Assembly (NCBI GenBank): GCA_910588245.1
Contig: CAJUQP010000029.1
Span: 1 to 44,170, forward strand
Direction of reading: 5' to 3'
From: an uncultured Muribaculaceae bacterium
GTDB taxonomy: Bacteria > Bacteroidota > Bacteroidia > Bacteroidales > Muribaculaceae
DNA: 44,170 bases
Position 1 is the first letter of the stretch, and each line of letters begins with the position of its first letter. The notes beneath the pieces were generated by a model. That model saw only the letters and a program-made list of their open reading frames with translations, was not told where the DNA came from and did not search any database. A program made the translations under genes and the position numbers. Positions 7,579 through 15,796 of this stretch are shown here, one piece after another.

Positions 7579-8148
7579 GTGTATATGAGAATTAAAAATT
7601 TCGGATTCCTCGCACTCCCCGCAGTGCTTCTCGGCATGTCGTCATGTCTTGGCGACGATGATGAAGACAACGACTACAAGGAGTGGCGACAGCAGAACAT
7701 CGACTACATCCTGTCGGCTGAGAACTCCATGGTCGGAGGGCAGAAAGAGTATGAGAAGATCATCCCCGCCTGGGACCAGGCCTCCTTCACCCTCATGAAA
7801 TGGCACAACGACCGCAGTGCCACCGCCGGCAACATGTCGCCTCTCGACAACTCCACTATCGCCGTGAAGTATCTCCTCACAAACATAGAGGGTGACACCA
7901 TCGACTCGTCATACAAGATGACAGCCTACGGCGACAGCACCTATCATTGCCGTCCGTGTGAGATGATAACCGGATTCTGGATCGCCACGACCAACATGCA
8001 TGTAGGCGACAGCGTCACAGCTGTGATTCCCTATTCGTCGGGCTATGGAGTGCTTGGCAGCGGAGCTGTGCTCCCCTATTCCACTCTGATCTTCCAGATT
8101 AAACTCGACAGCATCGTGGCTCTCGAGACCCTACCCTGGCGTCCCTGA
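7579..8148 (+). CDS. FKBP-type peptidyl-prolyl isomerase lipoprotein
   Basis: A 189-residue secreted lipoprotein (lipobox MSSC, then an acidic DDDEDND tether). The C-terminal half has a reduced FKBP domain: CEMITGFWIATTNMHVGDSV, then VIPYSSGYG, then LPYSTLIFQIKLDSI, matching the family's VIPGW, IP-LAYG and STLIF elements. Such proteins assist folding of proline-containing proteins in the envelope. Several aromatic pocket positions differ from classical FKBP12, so isomerase activity is probable rather than certain. An alternative ATG at 7585 gives a slightly shorter signal peptide. It probably forms an operon with lemA and ends at the hairpin at 8161. Confidence 0.8.
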   Translation: MYMRIKNFGFLALPAVLLGMSSCLGDDDEDNDYKEWRQQNIDYILSAENSMVGGQKEYEKIIPAWDQASFTLMKWHNDRSATAGNMSPLDNSTIAVKYLLTNIEGDTIDSSYKMTAYGDSTYHCRPCEMITGFWIATTNMHVGDSVTAVIPYSSGYGVLGSGAVLPYSTLIFQIKLDSIVALETLPWRP

Positions 8149-8160
8149 ACACTGATATAG

Positions 8161-8213
8161 ACAGACAACGCGCCATGCTCCGCATCAAAGCGGCGACATG
8201 GCGCGTTGTCTGT
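8161..8213 (+). terminator. Long perfect hairpin after the FKBP gene
   Basis: A 17-base perfect stem (8161-8177 with 8197-8213, arms beginning ACAGACAACG and ending GTTGTCTGT) encloses a 19-base loop holding a second small stem CCGC/GCGG. It lies 13 bases after the stop codon and is followed by AATAAAA rather than a T tract. It is the only strong structure in the gap and most likely ends the lemA-FKBP transcript. Confidence 0.7.
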
Positions 8214-8267
8214 AATAAAACCCTGACAGTTTCCTGCCAGATAGTTTGTAAAAATTTGCAAGCCATT

Positions 8268-8603
8268 ATGAAAATAACATTCCACAGTCTTTTTATCCCC
8301 CTCGCCTCCCTTACGCTCTATTCGGCTCTGGCACTGCAGTCATGCTCCGGCACCGAAAGGACTGAAGCTGTCACAGCCGACATCACGGCCGCCCAGATGC
8401 AGGGACGCAACTCCGCACGCGACATTATCAACCGGCACTGGAGCGACACGACGGAACTCATGAAAGCCATGAGATCAGCCCGCGCGGCAAAATGTAGGTT
8501 CGACAGTACCGGCCATCCCGAATGCGCCGCGGCCTTCGACTCCGCTTTTATCGGCACAATCCGGGCTGTAAGACCTGGCCTTGAGAGGCTCGTGCACGAT
8601 TGA
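8268..8603 (+). CDS. Small uncharacterised lipoprotein
   Basis: A 111-residue protein with a clear lipoprotein signal peptide (lipobox ALQSC, Cys28). The mature part is polar and largely helical, with no domain that I recognise. The ATG at 8268 was chosen because the signal peptide begins there; the frame is open further upstream only across the terminator hairpin. It stands alone between that hairpin and the convergent TIGR02757 gene, whose stop codon is 13 bases away. The function is unknown. Confidence 0.65.
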   Translation: MKITFHSLFIPLASLTLYSALALQSCSGTERTEAVTADITAAQMQGRNSARDIINRHWSDTTELMKAMRSARAAKCRFDSTGHPECAAAFDSAFIGTIRAVRPGLERLVHD

Positions 8604-8616
8604 CAGTATCAGGCCG

Positions 8617-9441
8617 TCATAGCTGCGGAAGCCCCTCTCCCGTCACCTCACGCGTACGGCCGCTCACTCCTATTCCAAACAGAGCGAAATCATAGACCGC
8701 CGGATCCTCAGGCCTGAGAGTGCGTAGCCCCGACGTCAGCTGCTCCACGCTCTTTCTGTCGTTGGCCTTACGAGTAAGCAGTCCGAGCTCTCGCGAGACG
8801 TTGCCGACATGCACGTCGAGCGGTATGAACAGCTTGCTTTTGGGTATCGACTTCCAGCAGCCCATATCGACTATGCCGTCATTCCTCACAAACCAGCGAA
8901 GCGCCATGTTGATGCGCTTGAGTGCCGTCTGGTCGAGATTGACCGGCAGGCACTGACTGCACGTTTCCCCGCCATTGACATCGCTCATCACTTTCTGCAT
9001 CTCAGCCACGAGTTTCCATGAAGGGGCGGCATCGTCGCCGGCACCAACAGCTGCTGAAAAGGCGTCGAGGCTTCCATAGTCGCGGTATATCCGGTTCATT
9101 CCCCGGAGGAAATACTTGAAATGGCGCCCGAAGAAAGTGCGGTGAAGGTTCATTTCGCCGTCAAGGTCCTCATATCCCTCATCCATCACATATCTGTAAG
9201 GCTCGTGATCCATCAGCGCGAGCATCCGCTCAGCGTCGCGGCAGATCATCTTGCGGTTGCCCCATGCTATCATGGCTGCCAGCAATCCTGAAATCTCGAT
9301 GTCCTGCAGCCTGGAGAATCTCCGCGGAAACTGCACCGGATCGCTGTCGACAAACCCGATATTGTTTATTCTCGCCGCCTCATAGTCGAGAAGTTCCGCC
9401 ACATCACGCGGCACAGTCATTTTTTCTGCATCCATAATCAT
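8617..9441 (-). CDS. TIGR02757/DUF2400-family protein
   Basis: A 274-residue cytoplasmic protein of the TIGR02757 (DUF2400) family, common in Bacteroidota. Recognisable blocks are LQDIEISGLLAAMIAWGNRK, then ALKRINMALRWFVRNDG with DMGCWK, then IPLDVHVGNVSRELGLLTRK, and a C-terminal DFALFGIGV. The arrangement resembles helix-hairpin-helix DNA glycosylase folds, but no catalytic role is established to my knowledge. The start ATG at 9441 overlaps the stop of the upstream glycosidase gene (ATGA), so the two are translationally coupled. It is the last gene of a four-gene minus-strand operon. Confidence 0.87.
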   Translation of the reverse strand: MIMDAEKMTVPRDVAELLDYEAARINNIGFVDSDPVQFPRRFSRLQDIEISGLLAAMIAWGNRKMICRDAERMLALMDHEPYRYVMDEGYEDLDGEMNLHRTFFGRHFKYFLRGMNRIYRDYGSLDAFSAAVGAGDDAAPSWKLVAEMQKVMSDVNGGETCSQCLPVNLDQTALKRINMALRWFVRNDGIVDMGCWKSIPKSKLFIPLDVHVGNVSRELGLLTRKANDRKSVEQLTSGLRTLRPEDPAVYDFALFGIGVSGRTREVTGEGLPQL

Positions 9442-10991
9442 CTCTTTATTTTTTCCGGTTTCCCCTCACGGTTCATCCTGTCTACGGAAGTAACTACAAA
9501 AGTGGAGCCGTTGAGAGAGTCGTCGCCGGCCTCTCCGACAAGCACTTTTGTGAAAGGAGTCATCGCTATGATCGCCTGCGGATCATTGAGATCCTGCCTC
9601 TCTCCCGGGAAGAACTGATAGACCATATATTTCACGGCATCGGTATCCTTACCTGAACCTCCTCCCTGACGGGGAGCTGACCAGGTGAGAAACAGCTCGC
9701 CGTCTTCCTTCTCAATCCGGAGGTCTCTCACCGGTTCCGGACATCTGCTTCTGTCGCCGTAAGCCGGAGGAAGCGCTATCGTCGACTGATATTTCATGGC
9801 AAGCGAATCGGCAACCCCATTCATGTTCGATGTGACCCAATACCCGTGCCACCACACATTACCCTGCACGTTGGGAAGCTCCCGCGACAGGCGTACCTTG
9901 GTGTCGAGCTCATTGCTGTCATGGTTGCGTGGATCTGCAGTATTCATTGTCCGGTTGACGTCCTGACCTATGTAGATGTCAACGTCAGAAGCATTATCGT
10001 TCCACCATTTCGCGAGATGGCGGCTCGGAGCAGCCTTCATGTCGAGAGTCCAGTACAACTGTGGCGCAAGATAATCTATCCAGCCGTTTTTAGCCCACAG
10101 CAGCACGTCGGCATAAAGATCGTCGTAGTTCTGAAGTCCTGAGCTCTCGCTGCCTCTGGGGTCATTGCTCCGGTTGCGCCATATGCCGAAAGGACTGACG
10201 CCGAACCTCACCCAGCTCTTCTCCCCCTTGATCGTGGTGTGAAGCTGCTGTATGAGCATATCCACATTGTGACGCCTCCATTCATTGCGTTCCATGCCCT
10301 CACCAAACTTACGGTAGCTCGCGTCGTCAGAATTGAAACGTTTCCCGTTGGCAGGATAAGGATAGAAATAGTCGTCGATATGTATGGCATCGACATCGTA
10401 GCGGCGAACGATGTCGCGCACCACCTCGCAGATGAAATCGCGGTTCTCCTTATAGGCAGGATCGAAGAATGTCTGCCCGTTGAATTTCACAAAGCGATGG
10501 GGCTCCCTTCTTGCCAGATGGCCTGCCGGGAGCACATCTTTCGCACTCGATGTCACTCTGTATGGATTCAGCCAGGCATGAAACTCCATACCTCTTTTGT
10601 GGGCCTCCTCAATGGCGTATTCCATCGGATCCCATGCCGGGGAAGGGGCTTTTCCCCGTTTTCCGGTAAGCCAGGCGGTCCATGGTTCCAGATCGGATAC
10701 ATACATGGCGTCTGCCGTAGGGCGTACCTGGAAGATGACCGCGTTGCAGCCTGCATCCTGAAGCTTCTGAAACTGTTCCTCTATATATTTCTTGGCCTCC
10801 TGCGTAGTCTTGTTCTGCCATTGCGTCTGGCCGATCACATGGAGCCACGCCCCACGGAATTCCCGCTTGGGATTCTGCATGGCGACACGCGACTTACCCG
10901 CCGCAAGAGCCGGAAGGCTGGCCCACATCGGAGCTCCGAGCAGGAACGCCGTCAATGCAATCCCGCAAACTGTAGTTTTATTTATTCCCAT
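9438..10991 (-). CDS. GHL10-type (family 10-like, YngK-like) secreted glycosidase
   Basis: A 517-residue exported protein (signal peptide about 1-31 ending PALAAG). The catalytic barrel has the hallmarks of the glycosyl-hydrolase-like 10 family: REFRGAWLHVIGQTQW, then AGCNAVIFQVRPTADAMY, then EFHAWLNPYRVT, then DVDAIHIDDYFYPYP, then RFGVSPFGIWRN and WIDYLAPQLYW. A C-terminal segment (about 425-517) looks like a fibronectin-III-type beta domain (PVRDLRIEKEDGELFLTWSA). The family is thought to act on glycans, possibly peptidoglycan-related, but the substrate is not settled. It sits 15 bases after the EamA gene and overlaps the TIGR02757 gene by 4 bases. Confidence 0.9.
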   Translation of the reverse strand: MGINKTTVCGIALTAFLLGAPMWASLPALAAGKSRVAMQNPKREFRGAWLHVIGQTQWQNKTTQEAKKYIEEQFQKLQDAGCNAVIFQVRPTADAMYVSDLEPWTAWLTGKRGKAPSPAWDPMEYAIEEAHKRGMEFHAWLNPYRVTSSAKDVLPAGHLARREPHRFVKFNGQTFFDPAYKENRDFICEVVRDIVRRYDVDAIHIDDYFYPYPANGKRFNSDDASYRKFGEGMERNEWRRHNVDMLIQQLHTTIKGEKSWVRFGVSPFGIWRNRSNDPRGSESSGLQNYDDLYADVLLWAKNGWIDYLAPQLYWTLDMKAAPSRHLAKWWNDNASDVDIYIGQDVNRTMNTADPRNHDSNELDTKVRLSRELPNVQGNVWWHGYWVTSNMNGVADSLAMKYQSTIALPPAYGDRSRCPEPVRDLRIEKEDGELFLTWSAPRQGGGSGKDTDAVKYMVYQFFPGERQDLNDPQAIIAMTPFTKVLVGEAGDDSLNGSTFVVTSVDRMNREGKPEKIKR

Positions 10992-11006
10992 ATCGGATGT
11001 TATTTT

Positions 11007-11954
11007 TTATATTTCCCCGTCAGCGGATGGTCCGGACTGCGGAGCTTTCTCTTCCGGCTGCCGGGCTTTGCTTATTGTCACAAGCCATACCCCGGTGAAG
11101 ATAAGCAGAACAGCGAAAATCTTCAGCGGCGACATGCTGTCAAGGCCGAGACAAATTCCAACGGTCGTGGCCACTATCGGCTGCACATAGTTGTAGATTC
11201 CAACAAGTGTTGGGCGCAATGCTTTCTGTCCGATCATTATGAGGATATAGGCTACGAAAGTGGCAAATACCACCACATACGCCGTGCCCCAGGCCTCCGG
11301 CGCGGTCACTGCCGCCCAGTCTGTATTCAGGATGGTTTTTGCCGATATCGGCGTGATTGCCAAAGCGGCAAAAAGAAACATCCATTTCATTAAGGTCACC
11401 AGGGAGTATTTCTTGATAAAATTCTTGTAGAGCGTCAGATACAAGGCATAGCTGAACTGCGCGCAAAACACAAGGATATCTCCCAGCAGCGGATTGTCGC
11501 CGCCACGGCTCCCGGCATTCCCGGCTCCGTAAACAAGCAGAATCGCTCCTGAAGCACCGACAACGATACCTCCAGCCTTTTTTAGAGTGATAGGTTCTTT
11601 CAGAATTATAGCCGCGAGGATCATGACCCACATAGGCATCGTGGTAGTGATGATCGAGGCCTCGCCGGGCGAGGTAAGCCCCACCCCGGAGATGAAGCAT
11701 CCCTGGTTGAAGAGGATTCCGAGGAATGCAGCGCCTGCAAGCCTCAGCAGATCTCCTCCCGGCACATGCTCCTTAGGCATGAACAGCGAAAGCAGCCAAA
11801 AAAGCACAGCGGCTCCACAGATACGGAAATCGGTCATCAATATCGGGGAAATCACGGCTCCCGCCATAACGATCTTCGCCACCGGCGACATCAGTCCCCA
11901 CATCATATTGGCACCAAGCATAGCCAGATGCCCCCGCAACTGGCCCTTATCCAC
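11007..11954 (-). CDS. EamA/DMT-superfamily transporter
   Basis: A 315-residue polytopic membrane protein with the two-repeat EamA architecture (ten predicted helices). The first repeat opens HLAMLGANMMWGLMSPVAKI. The second opens LLGDILVFCAQFSYALYLTL, which is followed by a conserved Tyr/Lys-rich loop. The family exports small metabolites such as amino acids or their analogues; the substrate here is unknown. I chose the GTG at 11954 because a strong GGGGGAGG ribosome-binding sequence precedes it and it overlaps the HAD stop by 8 bases. A start at 12011 would overlap that gene by 65 bases. It is the second gene of the HAD-EamA-GHL10-TIGR02757 operon. Confidence 0.85.
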   Translation of the reverse strand: MDKGQLRGHLAMLGANMMWGLMSPVAKIVMAGAVISPILMTDFRICGAAVLFWLLSLFMPKEHVPGGDLLRLAGAAFLGILFNQGCFISGVGLTSPGEASIITTTMPMWVMILAAIILKEPITLKKAGGIVVGASGAILLVYGAGNAGSRGGDNPLLGDILVFCAQFSYALYLTLYKNFIKKYSLVTLMKWMFLFAALAITPISAKTILNTDWAAVTAPEAWGTAYVVVFATFVAYILIMIGQKALRPTLVGIYNYVQPIVATTVGICLGLDSMSPLKIFAVLLIFTGVWLVTISKARQPEEKAPQSGPSADGEI

Positions 11955-12585
11955 GATCCTCCCCCTTTTTATCCTGACTTTCCCTGATAAACCGCCTGAG
12001 ATCCGAAGCATAGGTCACAGCGTCTGTGAAGACCACGGCATTCATGCCGATGGCCTTCGCTCCCTCCACATTCACAGGCTTATCATCAGTAAACAGACAT
12101 TCCTCCGGTTTCAGGCCAAAGCGCTCACAAACGCAACGGTAGATCTCCGGCTCCGGTTTCAGCAGATGCTCTTCCGATGAAATCACGGTTCCGTCGAGAA
12201 GACCGAATATGCCGTATCTCTCCATCACCTCATGCACGGCGCTACACCAGTTGGTGAGTCCGTAAAGCTTGTAGCCCTGATTCTTGAGCCATATGAGCAT
12301 ATCCCTCATGCCCGGCATCTCGCCTATGACAAAGTCCGCGTAATTGTCGTAGAAAAACTGCAGAGCCCCGGCGAACCGAGGATTGTCGCGCTTGGCATTC
12401 TCTATTATATCCCTGAAAGGTATCTCCTCCCTGTCGCAAGCGTCGATAAAATCCTGATTGATGAAGAATTTGCAAAACTCAGCCTCTTCCTCCCGGTTTT
12501 CCTTGAAATATCTATGAAGCACCGGCATGAAATCATAGTCGACCAGCACTTTCCCGAAATCAAATATCAGATTCTTTATTTCCAT
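11947..12585 (-). CDS. HAD-superfamily hydrolase (YihX-like)
   Basis: A 212-residue HAD-fold hydrolase. Motif I is IFDFGKVLVDYD, where the usual DxD is DxG, as in YihX-type sugar-phosphate phosphatases. Motif II is YGLTNW, motif III is the Lys in HLLKPEPEIY, and motif IV is FTDDKPVNVEGAK. The helical cap lies between residues about 15 and 85. It probably dephosphorylates a small phosphometabolite, identity unknown. The ATG at 12585 fits the family start; an upstream ATG at 12669 would add 28 residues unlike the family. A TAATTTTG promoter box lies 25 bases before the start, making this the first gene of the minus-strand operon. Confidence 0.88.
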   Translation of the reverse strand: MEIKNLIFDFGKVLVDYDFMPVLHRYFKENREEEAEFCKFFINQDFIDACDREEIPFRDIIENAKRDNPRFAGALQFFYDNYADFVIGEMPGMRDMLIWLKNQGYKLYGLTNWCSAVHEVMERYGIFGLLDGTVISSEEHLLKPEPEIYRCVCERFGLKPEECLFTDDKPVNVEGAKAIGMNAVVFTDAVTYASDLRRFIRESQDKKGEDRG

Positions 12586-12609
12586 TGCATTATATCTGCT
12601 TTTCAACTG

Positions 12610-12617
12610 CAAAATTA
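12610..12617 (-). promoter_or_regulatory. -7 promoter box of the HAD operon
   Basis: TAATTTTG on the minus strand matches TAnnTTTG and lies 25 bases before the HAD start codon. No convincing -33 TTTG is visible at 19-21 bases. It is divergent from the histidine-kinase promoter about 100 bases away. Confidence 0.5.
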
Positions 12618-12713
12618 ATGGTAAAACCCGAGATTTACCCCATCCGTTCCCATCTTTTTGTCCTGACAAGCACTCTTATTTCTAAAAATAAAGAATTATT
12701 TGAAAAAAATACG

Positions 12714-12721
12714 TAACTTTG
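12714..12721 (+). promoter_or_regulatory. -7 promoter box of the histidine-kinase gene
   Basis: TAACTTTG matches the TAnnTTTG consensus and lies 51 bases before the kinase start at 12772. The upstream sequence is A/T-rich with no proper -33 box at 19-21 bases, so an activator may help. Confidence 0.5.
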
Positions 12722-12771
12722 TTGCATCCTCAACTCATGAATCAATACCACTAAAGAATCTTTCCACAATT

Positions 12772-14790
12772 ATGACTTACCGCACACTCATATTTTTATC
12801 ATCTTTATTCCTTACTACATTTATTTGGGGCAAGGCGCCGTCAGCCGTGTCCGACAGAATTGACAAGATACTTAAATTGGATAAAAAACCGGAAATGGTC
12901 ATCGACTCAGCCCTGTTCATAATCATGAGCGAGTGCGCGGATAGCAACGAAGGCTTTCTCGAAGGCGAAATCGCGATGGCGGAAAAAATCATTCCATATG
13001 CAAAAGCTCATTCCGCAGAACTCTCATTGTTCAAACAAAGTGAGATTTTCTGCCAATACGCAATGCTCTGCGGCCAACAAGGCAAGGAACGTTTTGAAGA
13101 TGCACAGGCATTAAATTCGCAAGCTCTTGACTTCGCACGTCGTGCGAAAGATTATTATATGATAGGATTCGTGCTTGACCGCATGGCTATTTTTGAAGAA
13201 AGATACGGTAGTTCCCTGAAATCTTTCGAGTATATCAAAGAGGCGATTGTCAACTACAAGAAAGCTCCTGAAAACACAAATAATCTGGTAGCGAGCGACT
13301 ATCATAATCTGGCAAACAGATACTTGCGCATAAAAGATCTGGATGGGATAAAACAAATCCTTGTCGAACTTGAGGATTTTATCTCGCACACCGACGATAA
13401 ACACAGAGATTTTTTGCTATATACGCTTTATAATATTAAGACTGTATATTTCAGCAGTGTTTTCGACCAAAATGCCGATGGGAAGCTGCTGGATTCCATA
13501 AATACTTACAGTTCGGCCACAATAAGACTCTATGAGACATCATCAGACGAAATGCTTCGCAACTATACCAACCCGGTTTGGATTTACTATAATCGCGCCC
13601 AGCAGCTAATTGATTATTATGATCATCCTGACGTCGACAGCGTAGAGTTTTATTTACATAAAATGACAAAATTCGAACATTATACACCCGAGGAACTCGA
13701 CTTCGAGACATATGCCTCAATGCAACAGCTCAGAGCCGCGATGTGGTCTAAGTTAGGCCAGTATTCCAAGGCTCAGGACATTCTTATCAAAACAATAGAT
13801 GAGATTAAACTGCATGACGTCACGACCACAGATCTTATCGTGACACACATCGACATGTATGAGACCCTGCGCGAGATTTCTGAGAAAAGCGGTCACTACA
13901 AAGAAGCTCTTGTTTATGCCGACAGTATAACATCGCTCAACAACCATCGCATGAACAACGAACACCGCGACGTAATCAAGGATATCGAAATCAAATATCG
14001 CACACAAGAAACCGAGCTGGCTCTGACCCATAGCGAGGCTAAGAGAGCAAACACCTTGATGTGGCTCTTCGCGGCGATCGGACTGCTGCTACTCAGCTTA
14101 GTCCTGTTTGTGCTTTATGCCAATCGTCAGAGACGAAGGAATATGCAGCGCGAGATCGAATTTGCGAACTTGCGCGACGATATCGGACGCCAGCTAACCA
14201 GACAATATGTCGAAGGGCTTGAGAATGAACGCCAGCGAATGTCAAGAGAGCTTCACGACGGTGTTTGCAATGACCTTCTCGCTATCCGGATGAACATCCG
14301 TAATGGCAAACCACTTGAAGAGACGACCAGACTTATAGATAACTGTCAGGAATCCGTACGCCGAATATCTCACGAACTCATGCCGCCGGAATTTGCTTAC
14401 GCATCAATTGATGAAGTCGTCAGATTCTTCGTAAACAAACAAGCCGACGCAAATGCCGGTAATATTGAGATTACATACAACTCGTTTTGTTATGAGACAA
14501 CCTGGGGCAATGTGCCTGATTCCGTATCACTGGAAATATACCGTATAATTCAGGAAGCCGTGGGCAATGCCATAAAACATTCCGGAGCGTCGGTGATAAA
14601 TGTCTCACTTGAATTGAGGGGTGATTGCATCGAAGCGAATGTGCATGACAACGGCATTTATAAAGCTTCAGACAAAAAAGGGCTTGGCATGGACTCAATA
14701 CAACGACGAGCAAAATCCATTAATGGCAAGATTGAACTTAACACTACCGAAAACAAAGGGACAAATATCCATCTCATTATTCGCCTCTGA
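12772..14790 (+). CDS. TPR-containing histidine kinase (NarL-type, HisKA_3-like)
   Basis: A 672-residue sensor kinase. It has a signal peptide (1-20), then a roughly 400-residue periplasmic helical region reading as TPR-like repeats (pairs such as YSKAQDILIKTIDEI and YKEALVYADSI). One membrane helix follows near 425-447 (MWLFAAIGLLLLSLVLFVLY), then a coiled coil and the transmitter. The phospho-accepting His is H495 in SRELHDGVCND, typical of HisKA_3. The ATP-binding domain has IIQEAVGNAIKHS (N box), HDNG (G1) and KKGLGMDSI (G2). It should phosphorylate the response regulator encoded 108 bases downstream. The ATG at 12772 gives a clean signal peptide; the open frame upstream begins only with TTG and crosses the promoter box. 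The signal sensed is unknown. Confidence 0.93.
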   Translation: MTYRTLIFLSSLFLTTFIWGKAPSAVSDRIDKILKLDKKPEMVIDSALFIIMSECADSNEGFLEGEIAMAEKIIPYAKAHSAELSLFKQSEIFCQYAMLCGQQGKERFEDAQALNSQALDFARRAKDYYMIGFVLDRMAIFEERYGSSLKSFEYIKEAIVNYKKAPENTNNLVASDYHNLANRYLRIKDLDGIKQILVELEDFISHTDDKHRDFLLYTLYNIKTVYFSSVFDQNADGKLLDSINTYSSATIRLYETSSDEMLRNYTNPVWIYYNRAQQLIDYYDHPDVDSVEFYLHKMTKFEHYTPEELDFETYASMQQLRAAMWSKLGQYSKAQDILIKTIDEIKLHDVTTTDLIVTHIDMYETLREISEKSGHYKEALVYADSITSLNNHRMNNEHRDVIKDIEIKYRTQETELALTHSEAKRANTLMWLFAAIGLLLLSLVLFVLYANRQRRRNMQREIEFANLRDDIGRQLTRQYVEGLENERQRMSRELHDGVCNDLLAIRMNIRNGKPLEETTRLIDNCQESVRRISHELMPPEFAYASIDEVVRFFVNKQADANAGNIEITYNSFCYETTWGNVPDSVSLEIYRIIQEAVGNAIKHSGASVINVSLELRGDCIEANVHDNGIYKASDKKGLGMDSIQRRAKSINGKIELNTTENKGTNIHLIIRL

Positions 14791-14814
14791 AACATCCGGC
14801 TATTTTAATCTCAA

Positions 14815-14863
14815 AATTACGGAATTCCGTAATTGACCCACATTGGATTTCAACGTAATTTTG
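14815..14863 (+). promoter_or_regulatory. Response-regulator promoter with 20-base palindrome
   Basis: A perfect palindrome AATTACGGAATTCCGTAATT (14815-14834) overlaps the -33 TTG (14833-14835) of a good promoter whose -7 box TAATTTTG lies at 14856-14863, 20 bases on. The half-site CGTAATT recurs at 14854-14860, into the -7 box, and AATTACG at 14885-14891, just before the start codon. These are candidate operator sites, perhaps for the regulator itself. The response regulator therefore has its own promoter after the kinase gene. Confidence 0.6.
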
Positions 14864-14898
14864 CATTGCTAATAAACTGCATAGAATTACGCTGTGAT

Positions 14899-15555
14899 AT
14901 GAACGAGAAACCAGACAAGCATAAAATGAGAATCGCCGTTGTCGATGACCATGCTTTAGTAAGGGAAGGACTGAATATGGTTCTCCTGAACAACGGTTTT
15001 GCATTAGTTGATCAATATAGTGAGGCGTCCGGTCTGGTTTCCAAACTTGACACAGGACAGTCTTATGATATATATATCATTGATCTGGAACTGACAGATC
15101 TCGATGGATTCGTCCTCATGGAAATGATTCGTGCCCGGGATTCCGCGGCCCGTATAATTGTCAGCACTGTCCACGATGAGATATGGACTCTTCGAAAACT
15201 TCTTGCCCGCGACGTCAACGCCATCATATATAAATCAGGGGGCGGAGATGAAATCATCACTGCAATCGATGAAATCATAAAAGGGAACTATTATTATTGC
15301 GACGCTGTGCACAAAGCACTCGAATCGGCTGTTGACAACTCAAGGCATCCCTCCGAACGCGAACTTGAGGTGCTTTATCAGATTGCACAAGGAAAGACTT
15401 CGCGCGAGATTGCCGCCTCAATGTTTGTTTCCGACAATACCATTGAAGCACACCGCAAGGCTCTTTTCTCAAAGCTCGGGGCAGTAAATGTCGCCGACCT
15501 CATTGTCAAGGCCATAAGCAAAGGCTATCTTAAGAACAACGGTATCGCCCGTTGA
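14899..15555 (+). CDS. NarL/LuxR-type response regulator
   Basis: A 218-residue transcription factor. The receiver domain starts MRIAVVDDHALVREGL, with the acidic pair D16-D17, the phospho-acceptor Asp at about D62 in IYIIDLELTDLDG, the switch Ser/Thr in IIVSTVHD and the conserved Lys in AIIYKSGG. The C-terminal LuxR-type HTH reads SERELEVLYQIAQGKTSREI, then VSDNTIEAHRKALFSKLG. It is the partner of the histidine kinase just upstream. The ATG at 14899 was preferred to 14833 because the promoter -7 box (14856-14863) lies between them. It is followed after 241 bases by the nine-gene phosphosignalling operon, an obvious candidate target. Confidence 0.94.
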   Translation: MNEKPDKHKMRIAVVDDHALVREGLNMVLLNNGFALVDQYSEASGLVSKLDTGQSYDIYIIDLELTDLDGFVLMEMIRARDSAARIIVSTVHDEIWTLRKLLARDVNAIIYKSGGGDEIITAIDEIIKGNYYYCDAVHKALESAVDNSRHPSERELEVLYQIAQGKTSREIAASMFVSDNTIEAHRKALFSKLGAVNVADLIVKAISKGYLKNNGIAR

Positions 15556-15611
15556 TTCGCTTTCCATCCTCTATATTTGTATGGGATGAGGCCGGCTATA
15601 AAGTCGCTGAA

Positions 15612-15658
15612 GACAAGTGATCTATTCATACATCTTGGCAAACAGATCCTCACTTGTC
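15612..15658 (+). terminator. Hairpin after the response regulator
   Basis: GACAAGTG (15612-15619) pairs with CACTTGTC (15651-15658), with further inner ATCT/AGAT pairing, which would form a long hairpin 57 bases after the stop. No T tract follows. A smaller stem, CTTAG-CTGA-CTAAG, lies at 15693-15706. The 241-base gap shows no ORF and no consensus promoter box before the next gene. Confidence 0.45.
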
Positions 15659-15796
15659 CTCCCCGATGAATTTTCAAATTTTCATTCAAACACTTAGCTG
15701 ACTAAGCCCATTCCTGCAAATCTGTCAAGGAATTCTTGCGACTACGCATTTGCATTTGCTAATTCTTCCATCTGCTTACTCAACAAAATCATCATC

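Noticed and set aside
12700..12771. Upstream extension of the histidine kinase
   Set aside because: It starts with TTG, overlaps the promoter -7 box and would mask a clean signal peptide beginning at 12772.
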